Part shown: positions 9,701 through 18,545 of the stretch, in pieces
How positions within the stretch are numbered: the first letter of the stretch is position 1
Layout: every line of letters begins with the position of its first letter
The notes under the pieces: model-generated
Told to the model about the DNA's origin: nothing
The model's database searches: none
Seen by the model: the letters and a program-made list of their open reading frames with translations, nothing else
From: Pseudomonas sp. H3(2019)
GTDB lineage: Bacteria; Pseudomonadota; Gammaproteobacteria; Pseudomonadales; Pseudomonadaceae
Assembly (NCBI RefSeq): GCF_007713465.1
Contig: NZ_VMSG01000007.1
Location: 148,060-212,059, forward strand
Length of the DNA stretch: 64,000 nt
Reading direction: 5' to 3'
Made by a program: the position numbers and the translations under genes

Positions 9701-11111
9701 CCACAGAGCCGCGGTATTCGCGAAACTCCTGCATGGCCACGCCGCCCAGCGGCATCTGCGGGCTGCGCCCAAGCAGATAGGCCTGCTGAAGAGCGTTCAG
9801 CGGCAGCCTGCGCTGAGAAAACGGTAGATCCAGGACAGCGGAGCAGACTGACGCCTCACGCACGATCGCCACGAAGCGTTCGAACAGATCCGACACCCAG
9901 GCTTGTGGCAGAGCATCAAGGCGAATATCCCAATTGATCAATATGCCGCCGTCGGCGCAGGCGATCTGCGCGTCGAGTGCAACCTGGGGACCTTGGGAGA
10001 TCACCCAGTTCATCGGCCCGAAGACCCGCCGGACGCGCTCCGAGAGAAGATCGCCGCCCGGCATGTCGAGCGCTGCGGTAAACACCACCGGTGCCAGTTG
10101 CGGCGAACCATGATGACGAGATAGATCGCGCATCAGATTCACCCCGGGATAGGCGCTATGTTCAAGCAAGTCGACCATTCTTTTCGCCATCTGCGTGCAA
10201 AGGGCTGCAGGGTTGCGGGCCGACTCGATATCCACATCGAGAATCAGCACGTTGGCAAAATCACCGACTACCCGCTCGACGTCATCCACCAGTGGCGGAC
10301 GCCAGAACGAGGGCACATTGAGGCGGAATTTCCGGTCCCCTGTCTGCGCCCCGAGTACCGCCGCGAAAAGCCCCATCATCAAGGTCGACAGGGTCATTCT
10401 TCGCTCACGGGCCAGACGCTGCAGCGCCTGACGTTCATCAGGGTCAAGCCATGTGCTTAATCGATGGCTGCGGGCTTGATCAGGTTGAACCTCGAGAAAC
10501 GGCAATGTGGGCGCAGGAGCGATTTCAGCCAAGCGCTCACGCCACCAAATACGGTCTCGTTCCCGGGCGACTTTGAGCGCGGTGTCGGTACGTGCCTTGT
10601 CATACCAATCGAAGAAAGCAGGCGTGCGTGGAACCGGTCCGTCGGGGTCGTCATAAAACCGTGCGAGGTCTTCGATTAACGTGCGAAAACTCGATGGGTC
10701 GATGGCGATCATGTCCGTATCGACGTGCAAGCGGAACTCATCGTCTGCCAGCAGGCTGACCGAGAAACGGACGCCCGGGCAATGGCCGAGATCAAGCTGC
10801 TGATGAGTCCATTCCTCGCGCCTGCAGAGCAGATGCCGCACTACTTCCGACTCGGTCATCGAGCGTAGATCTTCGACTTCCAGCTGCGGTGACTGGTCCA
10901 TCGAAGCAATGGATTGCAGGCCATCCGCATTCAGCCGGACCCGCAGCATGGGATGCAGCCGGCATACCCGTTCAAGCGCCGTGCGCAGCCGTTCCAGGTC
11001 AATGGAACGACCATCGAACTCGGCATAAAGATGAGCCGAAACTCTCCCTAAAGACGCATGAGCAGCGCGCCCGATCCAACAGGCGGCTTGCATTGAAGTT
11101 AACTCTCTCAT
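6759..11111 (-). CDS. NRPS, Cy-Cy-A plus degenerate carrier domain (pseudomonine-type)
   Basis: A 1450-residue synthetase. Two heterocyclisation domains are seen, each with the DxxxxDxxS signature (DMIAIDPSS near residue 180; DALILDGRS near residue 590). An adenylation domain follows at about 880-1370 ([39 protein letters not shown]). The last 80 residues have carrier-like spacing but read [14 protein letters not shown] where a carrier has LGGxS, so there is no phosphopantetheine serine. Threonine is the expected substrate from the pseudomonine context. The loaded aminoacyl group must then sit on the carrier of the 722-residue NRPS. Tandem Cy domains match VibF. It is divergent from pmsC across a Fur-like box. 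Confidence 0.88.
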   Translation of the reverse strand: MRELTSMQAACWIGRAAHASLGRVSAHLYAEFDGRSIDLERLRTALERVCRLHPMLRVRLNADGLQSIASMDQSPQLEVEDLRSMTESEVVRHLLCRREEWTHQQLDLGHCPGVRFSVSLLADDEFRLHVDTDMIAIDPSSFRTLIEDLARFYDDPDGPVPRTPAFFDWYDKARTDTALKVARERDRIWWRERLAEIAPAPTLPFLEVQPDQARSHRLSTWLDPDERQALQRLARERRMTLSTLMMGLFAAVLGAQTGDRKFRLNVPSFWRPPLVDDVERVVGDFANVLILDVDIESARNPAALCTQMAKRMVDLLEHSAYPGVNLMRDLSRHHGSPQLAPVVFTAALDMPGGDLLSERVRRVFGPMNWVISQGPQVALDAQIACADGGILINWDIRLDALPQAWVSDLFERFVAIVREASVCSAVLDLPFSQRRLPLNALQQAYLLGRSPQMPLGGVAMQEFREYRGSVDPALLRSRLAGMVRRHESLRTRIDTQKLVQFVSDEVQINLQEVDLTALSPEAALGYVEARREAYAHALFELDHSPWNVTVFLLPEGHLSVFVRLDALILDGRSIATLMVELFDGVVGEEPFTEVTPEPEDLVRQRKADAVYWKAKLASVSGAPRLPWITPLDQVGASRYERQSLLVPKAAFSAFCKLGARQRLFKNSALMALVLEVLSHWVDEGGVCVAVPVAPQTSGAFANRSSFIAVNWSSDPDGFAQRATQLQVDVLEGLQHLAFSGVDLARLLFESHGPGPVLPVVITNGFSWPVSPTDSPMSLCNGLTQTPQVAMDIRFSANAEGALVFDIDYAREVLDPAVVSDILSAFERAIGQITANGVFAIDAPTIIDRRHYRLNSPVTEACHAAFLGRIASNIFDRSNARIALISGDRQISYAELGDGVCRVITALQARGLSRHDVVAICLPRSPEHTMVTLACALTGLIWVPIDASAPEERRLFLLENCRPDLVVITQGESVEHPYATPDELLAAQAQVPPVMEDLSSSEAPAYYLYTSGTTGKPKCVVLSNRATANVIGSTLERWAVTERDVFMSVTPLHHDMSVFDVLGCLTAGATLVLPGQGEEKDAVRWNQLIARHQVTLWCSVPAILEMLLSCRAAHDLKSLRLIAQGGDYIKPAVIAELRALLPASRLISLGGPTETTIWSIWHEITADDQALIPYGRPLPGNRYFTLDSQGEHCPAGVVGRIHTAGVNLALGYLENGELTQSEFVTVSDEHGQAVRAFRTGDCGRYRRDGTLIFDSRVNGYVKVRGVRVSLPDIEIELINHPSVRHVLVVDYGEQRRGEVCIGALYVGQQGAAELTATELRNYARQHLPHSHVPTRFLSVDELPLSQNGKPDRQRARSLLTAPANEVAEPAARIISTKRSKVLDLYLSVLGRPLEDGVNDAVDFISLGLRPQHLKAISARFQEDFSVVLSPGQLLRCRNAQDVERLLMAEGS

Positions 11112-11162
11112 GGCTCACTCATGTGATTGACAAATCTAAATGATTAGCGTCCCATAATAGAA

Positions 11163-11181
11163 ACGATAATGATTATATTTC
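11163..11181. promoter_or_regulatory. candidate Fur box, divergent NRPS/pmsC promoter
   Basis: ACGATAATGATTATATTT matches most of the Fur consensus half-sites. It sits between the start of the 1450-residue NRPS (11111) and pmsC (11225), so one Fur dimer array could repress both operons. Confidence 0.65.
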
Positions 11182-11224
11182 AAGACTTAATTTTTTACCC
11201 ATAGGCCACGGAGGCTTTCCCAAA

Positions 11225-12400
11225 ATGAGATCGGGCACCCTAAGAGCGAATGACACGGATGAGGTGCAAGCTATTGATGAAAAAGAGCGTTTTTCATTTA
11301 CCTCCGGCGATCGAGAACTAACAGTTGCCGGGATGCTTCAGCGAATCGAAACACCTGCCATTGGCGGCGATAACGCCAATAGCCTGTTCCAGAAAACCGT
11401 GCTGCAAGCCCTCGACCGGGCGCGCAAGACCGGTCAGAACAACCCGATAGTCGTCGGCGCCATCCCCTTCGATCCTGCTGAAGCCTCTTGTCTCTACATT
11501 CCCGAACACGCCGAGTGGCGAGCACGAAGCGCCACCGTACGGACAGACGTCGCAGCACTGCCTGAACTGATCGAGCAAAAAAACATACCGGACGAGCACG
11601 GTTTCAAACGCGCGGTAGAGCACGCAATCGTCAACTTCCGCCACAGTGACGTGCGCAAGGCCGTGCTTTCGGTGCAACGTGAGTTGGTGTTTGCGCAGGA
11701 TGTGGATGTGGGCGCCATGCAGAACAATCTGCGGGCCCAGAATCAAAGCGGCTATCACTTCCGTGTACCCATGCCGGACGGCGCTACGCTGATCGGCGTC
11801 AGCCCTGAACTGCTCGTTCACAAGGACGGTCTGAACTTCGTTTCCAACCCGCTGGCAGGCTCGGCCAAACGCATGAGCGATCCACAAGCGGACCGGCGCA
11901 ATGCAGATTGGCTGTCAGCGTCGGAAAAGGATCACTACGAGCACCGCCTCGTGACCGAGGACATCGCCACTCAACTGGGGGAGCTGTGCACTCAGCTGAA
12001 TGTGCCCCAGCGCCCTTCCCTCATCAGCACGCCCGCACTTTGGCATCTCTCCACCCGTATCGAAGGCACCTTGGCGGATCCGACAGTTTCGGCCTTGCAG
12101 CTTGCCTGTCGCCTGCATCCAACCCCTGCCGTCTGTGGCTTCCCCACCGAGCGCGCCCGGCGCCTGATCCGCTTTGTCGAACCCTTCGAGCGTGGCCTGT
12201 TCACCGGCATGGTTGGCTGGTGCGACGCCCAAGGCAATGGCGAGTGGGTGGTGACCATTCGCTGCGGCACCGTCAAGCGCAACAGGGTCCGCCTGTTCGC
12301 CGGCGCTGGCATCGTCGAAGCCTCGAGCCCCGACTCCGAATGGACAGAAGTCCAGACCAAACTCGGCACCATGCTGCGCGCATGCGGTTTGGCCCACTAA
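11225..12400 (+). CDS. pmsC: isochorismate synthase PmsC
   Basis: A 391-residue chorismate-binding enzyme of the EntC/PchA/MenF family that converts chorismate to isochorismate, the first step to salicylate. Family signatures visible include NPLAGSAKR (about 210), HPTPAVCGFP (about 298) and AGAGIVEASSPDSEW (about 358), all near the C-terminal active site. GGAGG lies nine bases before ATG. It is the first gene of a tight operon pmsC-pmsE-pmsA-pmsB, the order described for P. fluorescens WCS374. Confidence 0.92.
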   Translation: MRSGTLRANDTDEVQAIDEKERFSFTSGDRELTVAGMLQRIETPAIGGDNANSLFQKTVLQALDRARKTGQNNPIVVGAIPFDPAEASCLYIPEHAEWRARSATVRTDVAALPELIEQKNIPDEHGFKRAVEHAIVNFRHSDVRKAVLSVQRELVFAQDVDVGAMQNNLRAQNQSGYHFRVPMPDGATLIGVSPELLVHKDGLNFVSNPLAGSAKRMSDPQADRRNADWLSASEKDHYEHRLVTEDIATQLGELCTQLNVPQRPSLISTPALWHLSTRIEGTLADPTVSALQLACRLHPTPAVCGFPTERARRLIRFVEPFERGLFTGMVGWCDAQGNGEWVVTIRCGTVKRNRVRLFAGAGIVEASSPDSEWTEVQTKLGTMLRACGLAH

Positions 12401-12426
12401 TACGAACTTTTTCAGTAGTGACAATC

Positions 12427-14262
12427 ATGACCATAGAATTCAATCACTGGCCCCTCGACAGAGCACAGCGCTATCGGGAAAAAGGCTACTGGATCGACGT
12501 ACCACTCACACACATTCTGCGGGCACGCAGCCAGTCGCAACCTCACGCATCGGCGATCATTTGCGGTGATCGTCGTTTCAGCTATGCCGAGCTGGAGCAG
12601 CTGTCGTCCAACCTGGCTTCGCGCCTGGCGGCCAGCGGGCTTGGCAAAGGCGACACCGCCTTGGTGCAATTGCCCAATATTGCGGAGTTTTACATTGTCT
12701 TGTTCGCACTGCTCAAGGCCGGGATTGCCCCCCTCAATGCGCTCTACAGCCATCGAAAACTGGAACTCAAGAGCTACGCCCAGCAAATCACGCCAAGGTT
12801 GCTGATCGCCTCTCGCGAGCATGAAGTCTTTCGCGACGACAGTTACATCACTGACCTCAAGGAAGTGGGTTCCAGCCCCGAAATCACCCTGCTGCTGGGC
12901 GAACCGCGTCACGAAAACAACCTCGCCGCCTGGATCAAAACCCCAAGTGAGCACCCCGTGGACTTCTCCCCCAGCGAACCGGGTGAAGTGGCGCTATTCC
13001 AATTGTCGGGCGGCAGTACAGGCACCCCCAAACTCATCCCGCGCACCCATAACGACTATCACTACAACGCCCGGGCAAGTGCGCAAGTATGCGAGCTCAC
13101 TCCACAAACGCGCTTTCTATGCGCCCTGCCTGCGGCGCACAACTTCTTGCTCAGCTCGCCCGGCGCCCTGGGTGTCCTGTATGCCGGCGGCACTGTCGTC
13201 ATGGCTTCCAGCCCAGAGCCGTCGACTTGCTTTTCGATCATTGCACGCCATGAAGTGAATACCGTGGCCCTGGTTCCAAGTGCGGTCGCCTTGTGGTTGC
13301 AGGCCGCACCGGAGCACAAAGAGCAACTGCAATCGCTGGAATTCCTCCAGGTCGGCGGCGCCTGTTTCGCCGACTCGCTGGCACGCCAGGTTCCCGGAGT
13401 GCTCGGCTGCAAGTTGCAGCAGGTGTTCGGCATGGCCGAGGGACTGATCAACTACACCCGCCTGGACGACTCTGACGAACAGATTTTCACCACGCAAGGC
13501 CGTCCGATCAGCCCGGATGACGAAATCAAAATCGTCGACGAACAAGGCATCCCCGTCCCGCACGGCGAGCCTGGCATGCTTGCCACTCGCGGTCCTTATA
13601 CGTTCTGCGGGTATTACCGAAGCCCCGAGCAGAATGCCCAGGCGTTTGACAATGAGGGTTACTACTATTCCGGCGACCTCGTTGAACTCACACCGACAGG
13701 CGATTTGCGGGTCGTCGGCAGGATCAAGGATCAGATCAACCGCGGTGGCGAAAAAGTAGCCTCGGAGGAAATCGAAAACCTCATCGTCCTCCACCCGGAC
13801 GTGACCCACGCCGGCCTGGTGGCCATGCCCGACGACAGACTGGGGGAAAAGAGCTGCGCCTTCGTCGTCACCCGTAACCCCCATCTCAAACCACCCGCCT
13901 TGAGACGCCACTTGATGGAACTCGGCATCGCCGAATACAAACTCCCCGATCGCATCCGGCTCATCGAGACCATGCCCCTGACACCCGTCGGCAAGATCGA
14001 CAAAAAGCAACTACGCCAACTCCTGGCAGCGGAAACCACCCGCGCCTGGTTACACACCCGCGTACTGCAACTTGTCGAGGACTGTGAAGACCTGGACCCA
14101 GAGGAAAACCTGATTTTCTATGGCCTCGATTCCTTGCGGGTGATGAAGCTCGCTGCGGAGCTCAAAGAGCGTGGCATCGCTGTGAGCTTCGAAGAGCTGG
14201 CGACCTCGCCCACGCTCGCCAGTTGGTGGTCGCTGGTGGACACCAAGCAAAAAGCCGCCTGA
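12427..14262 (+). CDS. pmsE: salicylate-AMP ligase fused to aryl carrier domain, PmsE
   Basis: 611 residues. An EntE/DhbE-type aryl-acid adenylation domain (1-530; LSGGSTGTPKLIPRTH near residue 190, YYSGDL near 412, GRIKDQINRGGEKV near 430) is followed by a C-terminal aryl carrier domain (about 540-605) with the phosphopantetheine serine in GLDSLR. The enzyme activates salicylate and loads it on its own carrier, so no separate carrier gene is needed. The open frame runs on upstream into pmsC in another phase; ATG at 12427, 26 bp after pmsC, begins the homologous sequence (MTIEFNHWPL). The ribosome site is weak, suggesting coupling to pmsC. Confidence 0.92.
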   Translation: MTIEFNHWPLDRAQRYREKGYWIDVPLTHILRARSQSQPHASAIICGDRRFSYAELEQLSSNLASRLAASGLGKGDTALVQLPNIAEFYIVLFALLKAGIAPLNALYSHRKLELKSYAQQITPRLLIASREHEVFRDDSYITDLKEVGSSPEITLLLGEPRHENNLAAWIKTPSEHPVDFSPSEPGEVALFQLSGGSTGTPKLIPRTHNDYHYNARASAQVCELTPQTRFLCALPAAHNFLLSSPGALGVLYAGGTVVMASSPEPSTCFSIIARHEVNTVALVPSAVALWLQAAPEHKEQLQSLEFLQVGGACFADSLARQVPGVLGCKLQQVFGMAEGLINYTRLDDSDEQIFTTQGRPISPDDEIKIVDEQGIPVPHGEPGMLATRGPYTFCGYYRSPEQNAQAFDNEGYYYSGDLVELTPTGDLRVVGRIKDQINRGGEKVASEEIENLIVLHPDVTHAGLVAMPDDRLGEKSCAFVVTRNPHLKPPALRRHLMELGIAEYKLPDRIRLIETMPLTPVGKIDKKQLRQLLAAETTRAWLHTRVLQLVEDCEDLDPEENLIFYGLDSLRVMKLAAELKERGIAVSFEELATSPTLASWWSLVDTKQKAA

Positions 14263-14289
14263 CCGGGCGGCCTCTAAAAGGAGTTAGGA

Positions 14290-15516
14290 ATGACTTTATC
14301 CACTGCCGACCAAAGCAGGCTTGAGCGCTTCTGGCAGCACTGCGTGACGAATCAGTACTTCAATATCGGGTACCCCGAATCAGCGGACTTCGATTACTCC
14401 CAGTTGCATCGCTTCCTGCGCTTCTCGATCAACAACTGCGGGGATTGGAACGAATACAGCAACTACCTGTTGAACTCATTCGATTTTGAAAAGGACGTCA
14501 TGACGTACTTCTCCGAGCTGTTCAACATCGCGCTCGAAGACAGCTGGGGCTACGTCACCAACGGGGGGACCGAAGGCAACATGTTTGGCTGCTACCTGGG
14601 TCGCGAACTGTTCCCGAACGGCACCCTGTACTACTCGAAAGACACCCATTACTCCGTTGCGAAGATCGTCAAGTTGCTACGGATCAAATGCCGTGCAGTC
14701 GAGTCACTGGCCAATGGAGAAATCGACTACGACGACCTGATGGCAAAAATAACCGCCGACCAGGAACGCCACCCCATCATCTTCGCCAACATCGGCACCA
14801 CCCTGCGCGGTGCGGTCGACAATATCGCCACCATTCAACAGCGTCTGCAGCAGGCGGGCATTGCCCGCCATGACTACTACCTGCACGCGGACGCAGCGCT
14901 GAGCGGGATGATCCTGCCCTTCGTCGATCACCCACAGCCCTTCTCGTTCGCCGATGGCATCGACTCGATCTGCGTTTCCGGCCACAAGATGATCGGTTCG
15001 CCCATTCCTTGCGGGATCGTCGTGGCCAAACGCAAGGACGTTGCGCGCATCTCGGTGGAAGTGGACTACATCCTGGCCCATGACAAGACCATCAGCGGTT
15101 CGCGCAATGGCCATACACCCTTGATGATGTGGACGGCACTACGCAGCCACTCGTTCGCTGACTGGCGCCAGCGTATCCGCCACTGCCTGGAAAAAGCCCA
15201 GTATGCGGTGGATCGATTCCAGGTCGCGGGCATTGATGCCTGGCGCAACGAGAACTCCATCACCGTAGTGTTCCCTTGTCCGTCGCAGAGGATTGCGAAG
15301 AAATATTGCCTGGCGATATCTGGCGGTACAGCGCACTTGATAACGACACCCCATCATCACGACAACTTAATGATCGACACATTGATCGATGAGGTCATTA
15401 CCGAGCTTGAGACGGATGCCTGGCGATTTGGGGGAGCGCATGTCAAACAAGGGAGTAATGAGCGACGACCTTCAAACTCCGTCAGGGAGACCTGCCCCCG
15501 ATTCGACGTCATCTGA
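14290..15516 (+). CDS. pmsA: PLP-dependent histidine decarboxylase PmsA
   Basis: 408 residues of the group II decarboxylase family, homologous in layout to bacterial PLP histidine decarboxylases (BasG, Morganella Hdc). The PLP lysine is in SGHKMIGSP (Lys 233), preceded by [11 protein letters not shown]. It makes histamine, the amine end of pseudomonine. AAGGAG precedes ATG at good spacing, 28 bp after pmsE. The family is usually about 378-383 residues; the last roughly 25 residues here (rich in R, S and N) look like an added tail. Confidence 0.92.
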   Translation: MTLSTADQSRLERFWQHCVTNQYFNIGYPESADFDYSQLHRFLRFSINNCGDWNEYSNYLLNSFDFEKDVMTYFSELFNIALEDSWGYVTNGGTEGNMFGCYLGRELFPNGTLYYSKDTHYSVAKIVKLLRIKCRAVESLANGEIDYDDLMAKITADQERHPIIFANIGTTLRGAVDNIATIQQRLQQAGIARHDYYLHADAALSGMILPFVDHPQPFSFADGIDSICVSGHKMIGSPIPCGIVVAKRKDVARISVEVDYILAHDKTISGSRNGHTPLMMWTALRSHSFADWRQRIRHCLEKAQYAVDRFQVAGIDAWRNENSITVVFPCPSQRIAKKYCLAISGGTAHLITTPHHHDNLMIDTLIDEVITELETDAWRFGGAHVKQGSNERRPSNSVRETCPRFDVI

Positions 15517-15552
15517 AATTGGCTATTTTCAACACACCTTGAGACAAGCACC

Positions 15553-15876
15553 ATGTCGCCACTTAAAACACCTGAAGCCTGCGAAAACCTCAATGATATT
15601 CGGGCAGGCATTGATTTTTATGATCGCCAGATCCTCGAGTCCTTGAAACAACGCCTGGGTTATGTAAAAGCCGCTGCGCAATTCAAAGCCAATGAACGGG
15701 CTATCCCCGCTCCAGAGCGGGTCGCAGCGATGCTCGAAGACCGTCGCGAGTGGGCAGTCGCCGCCGGGTTCGAAGTGGCCTTCGTCGAGAAACTCTACAA
15801 GCACATTATTCATTGGAATATCCAACAGCAGATTCTGCACTGGCAAGAAACTTATTCCGACCGACATACCGCATAA
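15553..15876 (+). CDS. pmsB: isochorismate pyruvate lyase PmsB
   Basis: 107 residues of the AroQ/PchB chorismate-mutase-like fold: three helices, with R and K residues in RQILESLKQRLGYVKAA and a C-terminal WNIQQQILHW segment typical of PchB. It splits isochorismate into salicylate and pyruvate. Last gene of the pms operon; a hairpin follows 60 bp later. Confidence 0.9.
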   Translation: MSPLKTPEACENLNDIRAGIDFYDRQILESLKQRLGYVKAAAQFKANERAIPAPERVAAMLEDRREWAVAAGFEVAFVEKLYKHIIHWNIQQQILHWQETYSDRHTA

Positions 15877-15938
15877 GCCCGTTGATGAGCGTATGACCAG
15901 ATCTACTGTGTAGACGTTTCCGAGTTCGTGATTTTGAA

Positions 15939-15961
15939 AGGGCGCCAGAAGGGGGCGCCCT
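15939..15961 (+). terminator. hairpin after pmsB
   Basis: AGGGCGCC and GGCGCCCT, an 8-bp perfect stem with a 7-nt loop, 63 bp after pmsB. No strong T tract, so intrinsic termination is likely but not certain. Confidence 0.55.
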
Positions 15962-16179
15962 GCACTCTCAATGTTGCGTTCGCTGGCCTGTTTGTGGCCA
16001 CGCCATCAAGGCAGCGCCGAGCTGGATCGCGATGATTTGCTCAATCAGCATCGGGGATCCGGACAGCCTCCAATAGCAGTGAGTAAACCCTGACGAAATT
16101 TACTTTAAACAATCCTGAAGTTTTTCCAGGTCTGGTCGATAATGAGGCGGGTATTTAGCATTAGACGTTAAGGAAAACG
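15962..16179. other. intergenic, no gene seen
   Basis: Together with the hairpin this completes the 303-bp gap between pmsB and the zinc-ribbon pair. No coding frame with convincing codon use is seen; the AT-rich end just before 16180 (with AAGGAAAA as ribosome site) probably holds the promoter of the next two genes. Confidence 0.5.
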
Positions 16180-16530
16180 ATGGCAATGGTCTTTTGTCGT
16201 GCGTGCGCCAAGGAAATTCACGAGACGGCCCCAACGTGCCCCCAATGCGGAGCGAGCCAACACGTTGCTATAGCTGCAACGAGTGACGTTGGTTCGCCGT
16301 GGTTGGCCATCCTCTCGTTAATATTGGGCATCCTCTGCGTACTCAGCCTGTTTGATGACTCTGAATGGGGAAGAGACACCCTCATTGGACTGGGAGCCTT
16401 CTCCGTCACAGGGCTCATTTGCGGCATCATCAGCATTAATCAAAAAACAACAGGAAATAACCTAGCGATCACTGGTGTTGTCTTATCGGCTATTGCGACG
16501 CTTATTTTTGTTGGACTGTCGTTAGACTAA
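16180..16530 (+). CDS. zinc-ribbon membrane protein, DUF4190-like
   Basis: 116 residues. An N-terminal zinc ribbon (CRAC at residues 6-9, CPQC at 20-23) is joined by a short linker to three hydrophobic segments (about 40-57, 68-86, 95-113), resembling DUF4190 membrane proteins. Function unknown; the ribbon would be cytoplasmic. It is followed 15 bp later by a gene with the same ribbon, so they were probably made by duplication of the ribbon and are co-transcribed. Codon use is less GC-rich than the flanking operons. Confidence 0.75.
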   Translation: MAMVFCRACAKEIHETAPTCPQCGASQHVAIAATSDVGSPWLAILSLILGILCVLSLFDDSEWGRDTLIGLGAFSVTGLICGIISINQKTTGNNLAITGVVLSAIATLIFVGLSLD

Positions 16531-16545
16531 TTTTAAGGAAAAAAT

Positions 16546-17001
16546 ATGAGCATGGTTTTTTGTCGTGGTTGCGCCAAGGAAATTCACAGCACTGCTACGG
16601 CCTGCCCGCAATGTGGTGCACCTCAGGCGTTCCAGCCAACACGTCCAGCGTCAAACGCTGTACCAGAAACCGGCAACCCGTACCTTGAAGTGCTCAAGAA
16701 ATATGCCGTATTTAAAGGTCGCGCCAGCCGCCGCGAATACTGGATGTTTATTCTGATCAACCTCGGGGTCTCTATAGGCCTGATGGTTATTGAGGCCTTA
16801 CTGGGTGGCAAAGGGTACATTTACAACCTTTATAGCCTTGCCGTGTGTCTTCCTGGTCTGGCGGCAGCCGTTCGCCGGATGCACGACACTAACCGCAGTG
16901 GCTGGTGGATCCTGCTACCGATCGTGAACATTGTCTTCCTGGCCCAGGACAGCCAGCCTGGCGACAACCGTTTCGGGCCGAACCCAAAAGGGATCAACTG
17001 A
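16546..17001 (+). CDS. zinc-ribbon DUF805 membrane protein
   Basis: 151 residues. The same zinc ribbon as the preceding gene (Cys at 6, 9, 20, 23; identical CAKEIH segment) precedes a DUF805 domain: KGRASRREYWMFILIN at about 63-78, several membrane segments, and RRMHDTNRSGWW followed by the closing DNRFGPNPKG motif of the family. DUF805 proteins are inner-membrane proteins of unknown function. TAAGGAAAA precedes ATG. A strong hairpin follows. Confidence 0.82.
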   Translation: MSMVFCRGCAKEIHSTATACPQCGAPQAFQPTRPASNAVPETGNPYLEVLKKYAVFKGRASRREYWMFILINLGVSIGLMVIEALLGGKGYIYNLYSLAVCLPGLAAAVRRMHDTNRSGWWILLPIVNIVFLAQDSQPGDNRFGPNPKGIN

Positions 17002-17024
17002 AGTTAGTTCACAAGACGCTTATC

Positions 17025-17051
17025 GAGACGGCCGCAATGGCCGTCTCTTTG
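17025..17051 (+). terminator. terminator after zinc-ribbon pair
   Basis: GAGACGGCC and GGCCGTCTC, a 9-bp perfect stem with a GCAAT loop, followed by TTTG. A typical intrinsic terminator 24 bp after the DUF805 gene. Confidence 0.8.
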
Positions 17052-17178
17052 CTTATATCAGTTGACCCGCCTGACAATCCGTCCGATCTTTGCACTCCCC
17101 GCAACACTGAATTGCGCTCAGCCCGATTGATAGCCACCTAACGAAAGCCTCATGCTAGAGGGCTCACTTGGCGCTTAT

Positions 17179-17193
17179 ATCATTCCGAATGAT
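17179..17193. promoter_or_regulatory. palindrome upstream of mexE, possible LysR-type site
   Basis: ATCATTC-C-GAATGAT is a perfect 7+1+7 palindrome about 85 bp before mexE. LysR-type regulators such as MexT bind sites with this size and ATC/GAT half-sites, and MexT activates mexEF-oprN in P. aeruginosa. No mexT gene is in the window, so the regulator is inferred. Confidence 0.4.
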
Positions 17194-17276
17194 AGTTACC
17201 TTTGCCTCATTCGATTCGTTTGATACAGCCCCGCCGAGCATCATCCGCCCATCTCAATACAGTGGCGGATGCATCC

Positions 17277-18530
17277 ATGGAACAGTCATTCAAACATTTG
17301 CGCTTCCCCTTGGCCGTTTTGGCCTTGCTGGTGATGAGCGCCTGCGGCAAGACCCCGGGAACCGCTGCCGCCATGCCTGCGGCCAAAGTCAGCGTGGCCA
17401 AGGTGCTGGAACAACCGGTCAACGAGTGGGACGATTTCACCGGCCGCCTGGAAGCACCGGAAACCGTCGAGATTCGTCCTCGGGTGTCTGGCCAGATCGA
17501 CGAAGTCGCATTCACCGAAGGCGCCCTTGTGAAAAAGGGCGATTTGCTGTTCCAGATCGACCCTCGACCGTTCCAGGCTGAAGTCCGCCGCCTCGAAGCC
17601 CTGGTTGCCCAGGGCCGCGCCAATGCTACCCGCAGCGAAAACGAAGCCCAACGCGGTGAGCGCCTGCGCACCAGCAACGCGATTTCCGCAGAACTGGCCG
17701 ACTCGCGCAGCAGCGCCGCCCAAGAAGCCCGAGCCGCTGTCGGCGCCCTCCAGGCGCAGTTGGATCTGGCCAAACTGAACCTCAGCTTCACCCGCGTCAC
17801 CGCACCGATCAGCGGCCGTGTCAGCCGTGCGGAAATCACCGCCGGCAATCTGGTCACCGCGGATGTCACCGCGCTGACCAGCGTGGTCTCCACCGACAAG
17901 ATTTACGCCTACTTCGACGCCGATGAGCGCGTGTACCTCAAGTACACCCAGCTCGCCCGCCAGGGCCAACGCGGTCAAACCACTCCGGTTTACCTTGGCC
18001 TGTCCAATGAAGAAGGCAACCCACACCTGGGCCAGATGAACTTCGTAGACAACCAGGTCAACCCGAAAACCGGCACCATTCGTGGTCGCGCGGTGTTTGA
18101 CAACAGCAAGGGTGAATACACCCCCGGCCTCTACGCTCGCCTGAAACTGGTGGGCAGCGGGACCTATTCCGCCGTGCTGATCAACGACGAAGCCGTCGGT
18201 ACCGACCTGGGTAAAAAGTTCGTACTGGTGATGGACGCCGACAATAAATCGGCTTATCGCGCCGTCGAACTGGGGCCGAAGATCGAAGGATTGCGCATTG
18301 TGCGCAGCGGCCTGAGCAAGGACGACACGATCATTGTCAAGGGTTTGCAACGGGTGCGTCCAGGCTCCCCGGTGACGCCTGAAGTGATTCCGATGGCCAG
18401 CCAGGAAACCCTCGCGGCCCTTGCTCAACAACGCCAAGCGCTTGAAGCCAGCAACCTGCCCCAAGTCGCACCTGCCAAGGTTGCGCCGGGTACGGCTGTG
18501 AAACTCGCCGCTGCGACTCCACGCGGTTAA
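17277..18530 (+). CDS. mexE: RND efflux periplasmic adaptor MexE
   Basis: 417-residue membrane-fusion lipoprotein. The N-terminus has a lipoprotein signal with lipobox LVMSAC; the body shows the biotinyl-lipoyl/barrel-sandwich segment (RPRVSGQIDEVAFTEGALV), coiled-coil hairpin (about 95-165) and beta-barrel (TAPISGRVSRAEITAGNLV). The N-terminus MEQSFKHLRFPLA closely parallels P. aeruginosa MexE. ATG at 17277 was chosen because it begins the signal peptide; the frame is open upstream. It links the RND pump to the outer-membrane channel for efflux of drugs such as chloramphenicol, fluoroquinolones and trimethoprim in the known system. Confidence 0.92.
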   Translation: MEQSFKHLRFPLAVLALLVMSACGKTPGTAAAMPAAKVSVAKVLEQPVNEWDDFTGRLEAPETVEIRPRVSGQIDEVAFTEGALVKKGDLLFQIDPRPFQAEVRRLEALVAQGRANATRSENEAQRGERLRTSNAISAELADSRSSAAQEARAAVGALQAQLDLAKLNLSFTRVTAPISGRVSRAEITAGNLVTADVTALTSVVSTDKIYAYFDADERVYLKYTQLARQGQRGQTTPVYLGLSNEEGNPHLGQMNFVDNQVNPKTGTIRGRAVFDNSKGEYTPGLYARLKLVGSGTYSAVLINDEAVGTDLGKKFVLVMDADNKSAYRAVELGPKIEGLRIVRSGLSKDDTIIVKGLQRVRPGSPVTPEVIPMASQETLAALAQQRQALEASNLPQVAPAKVAPGTAVKLAAATPRG

Positions 18531-18545
18531 GGGACGACAACTCCG

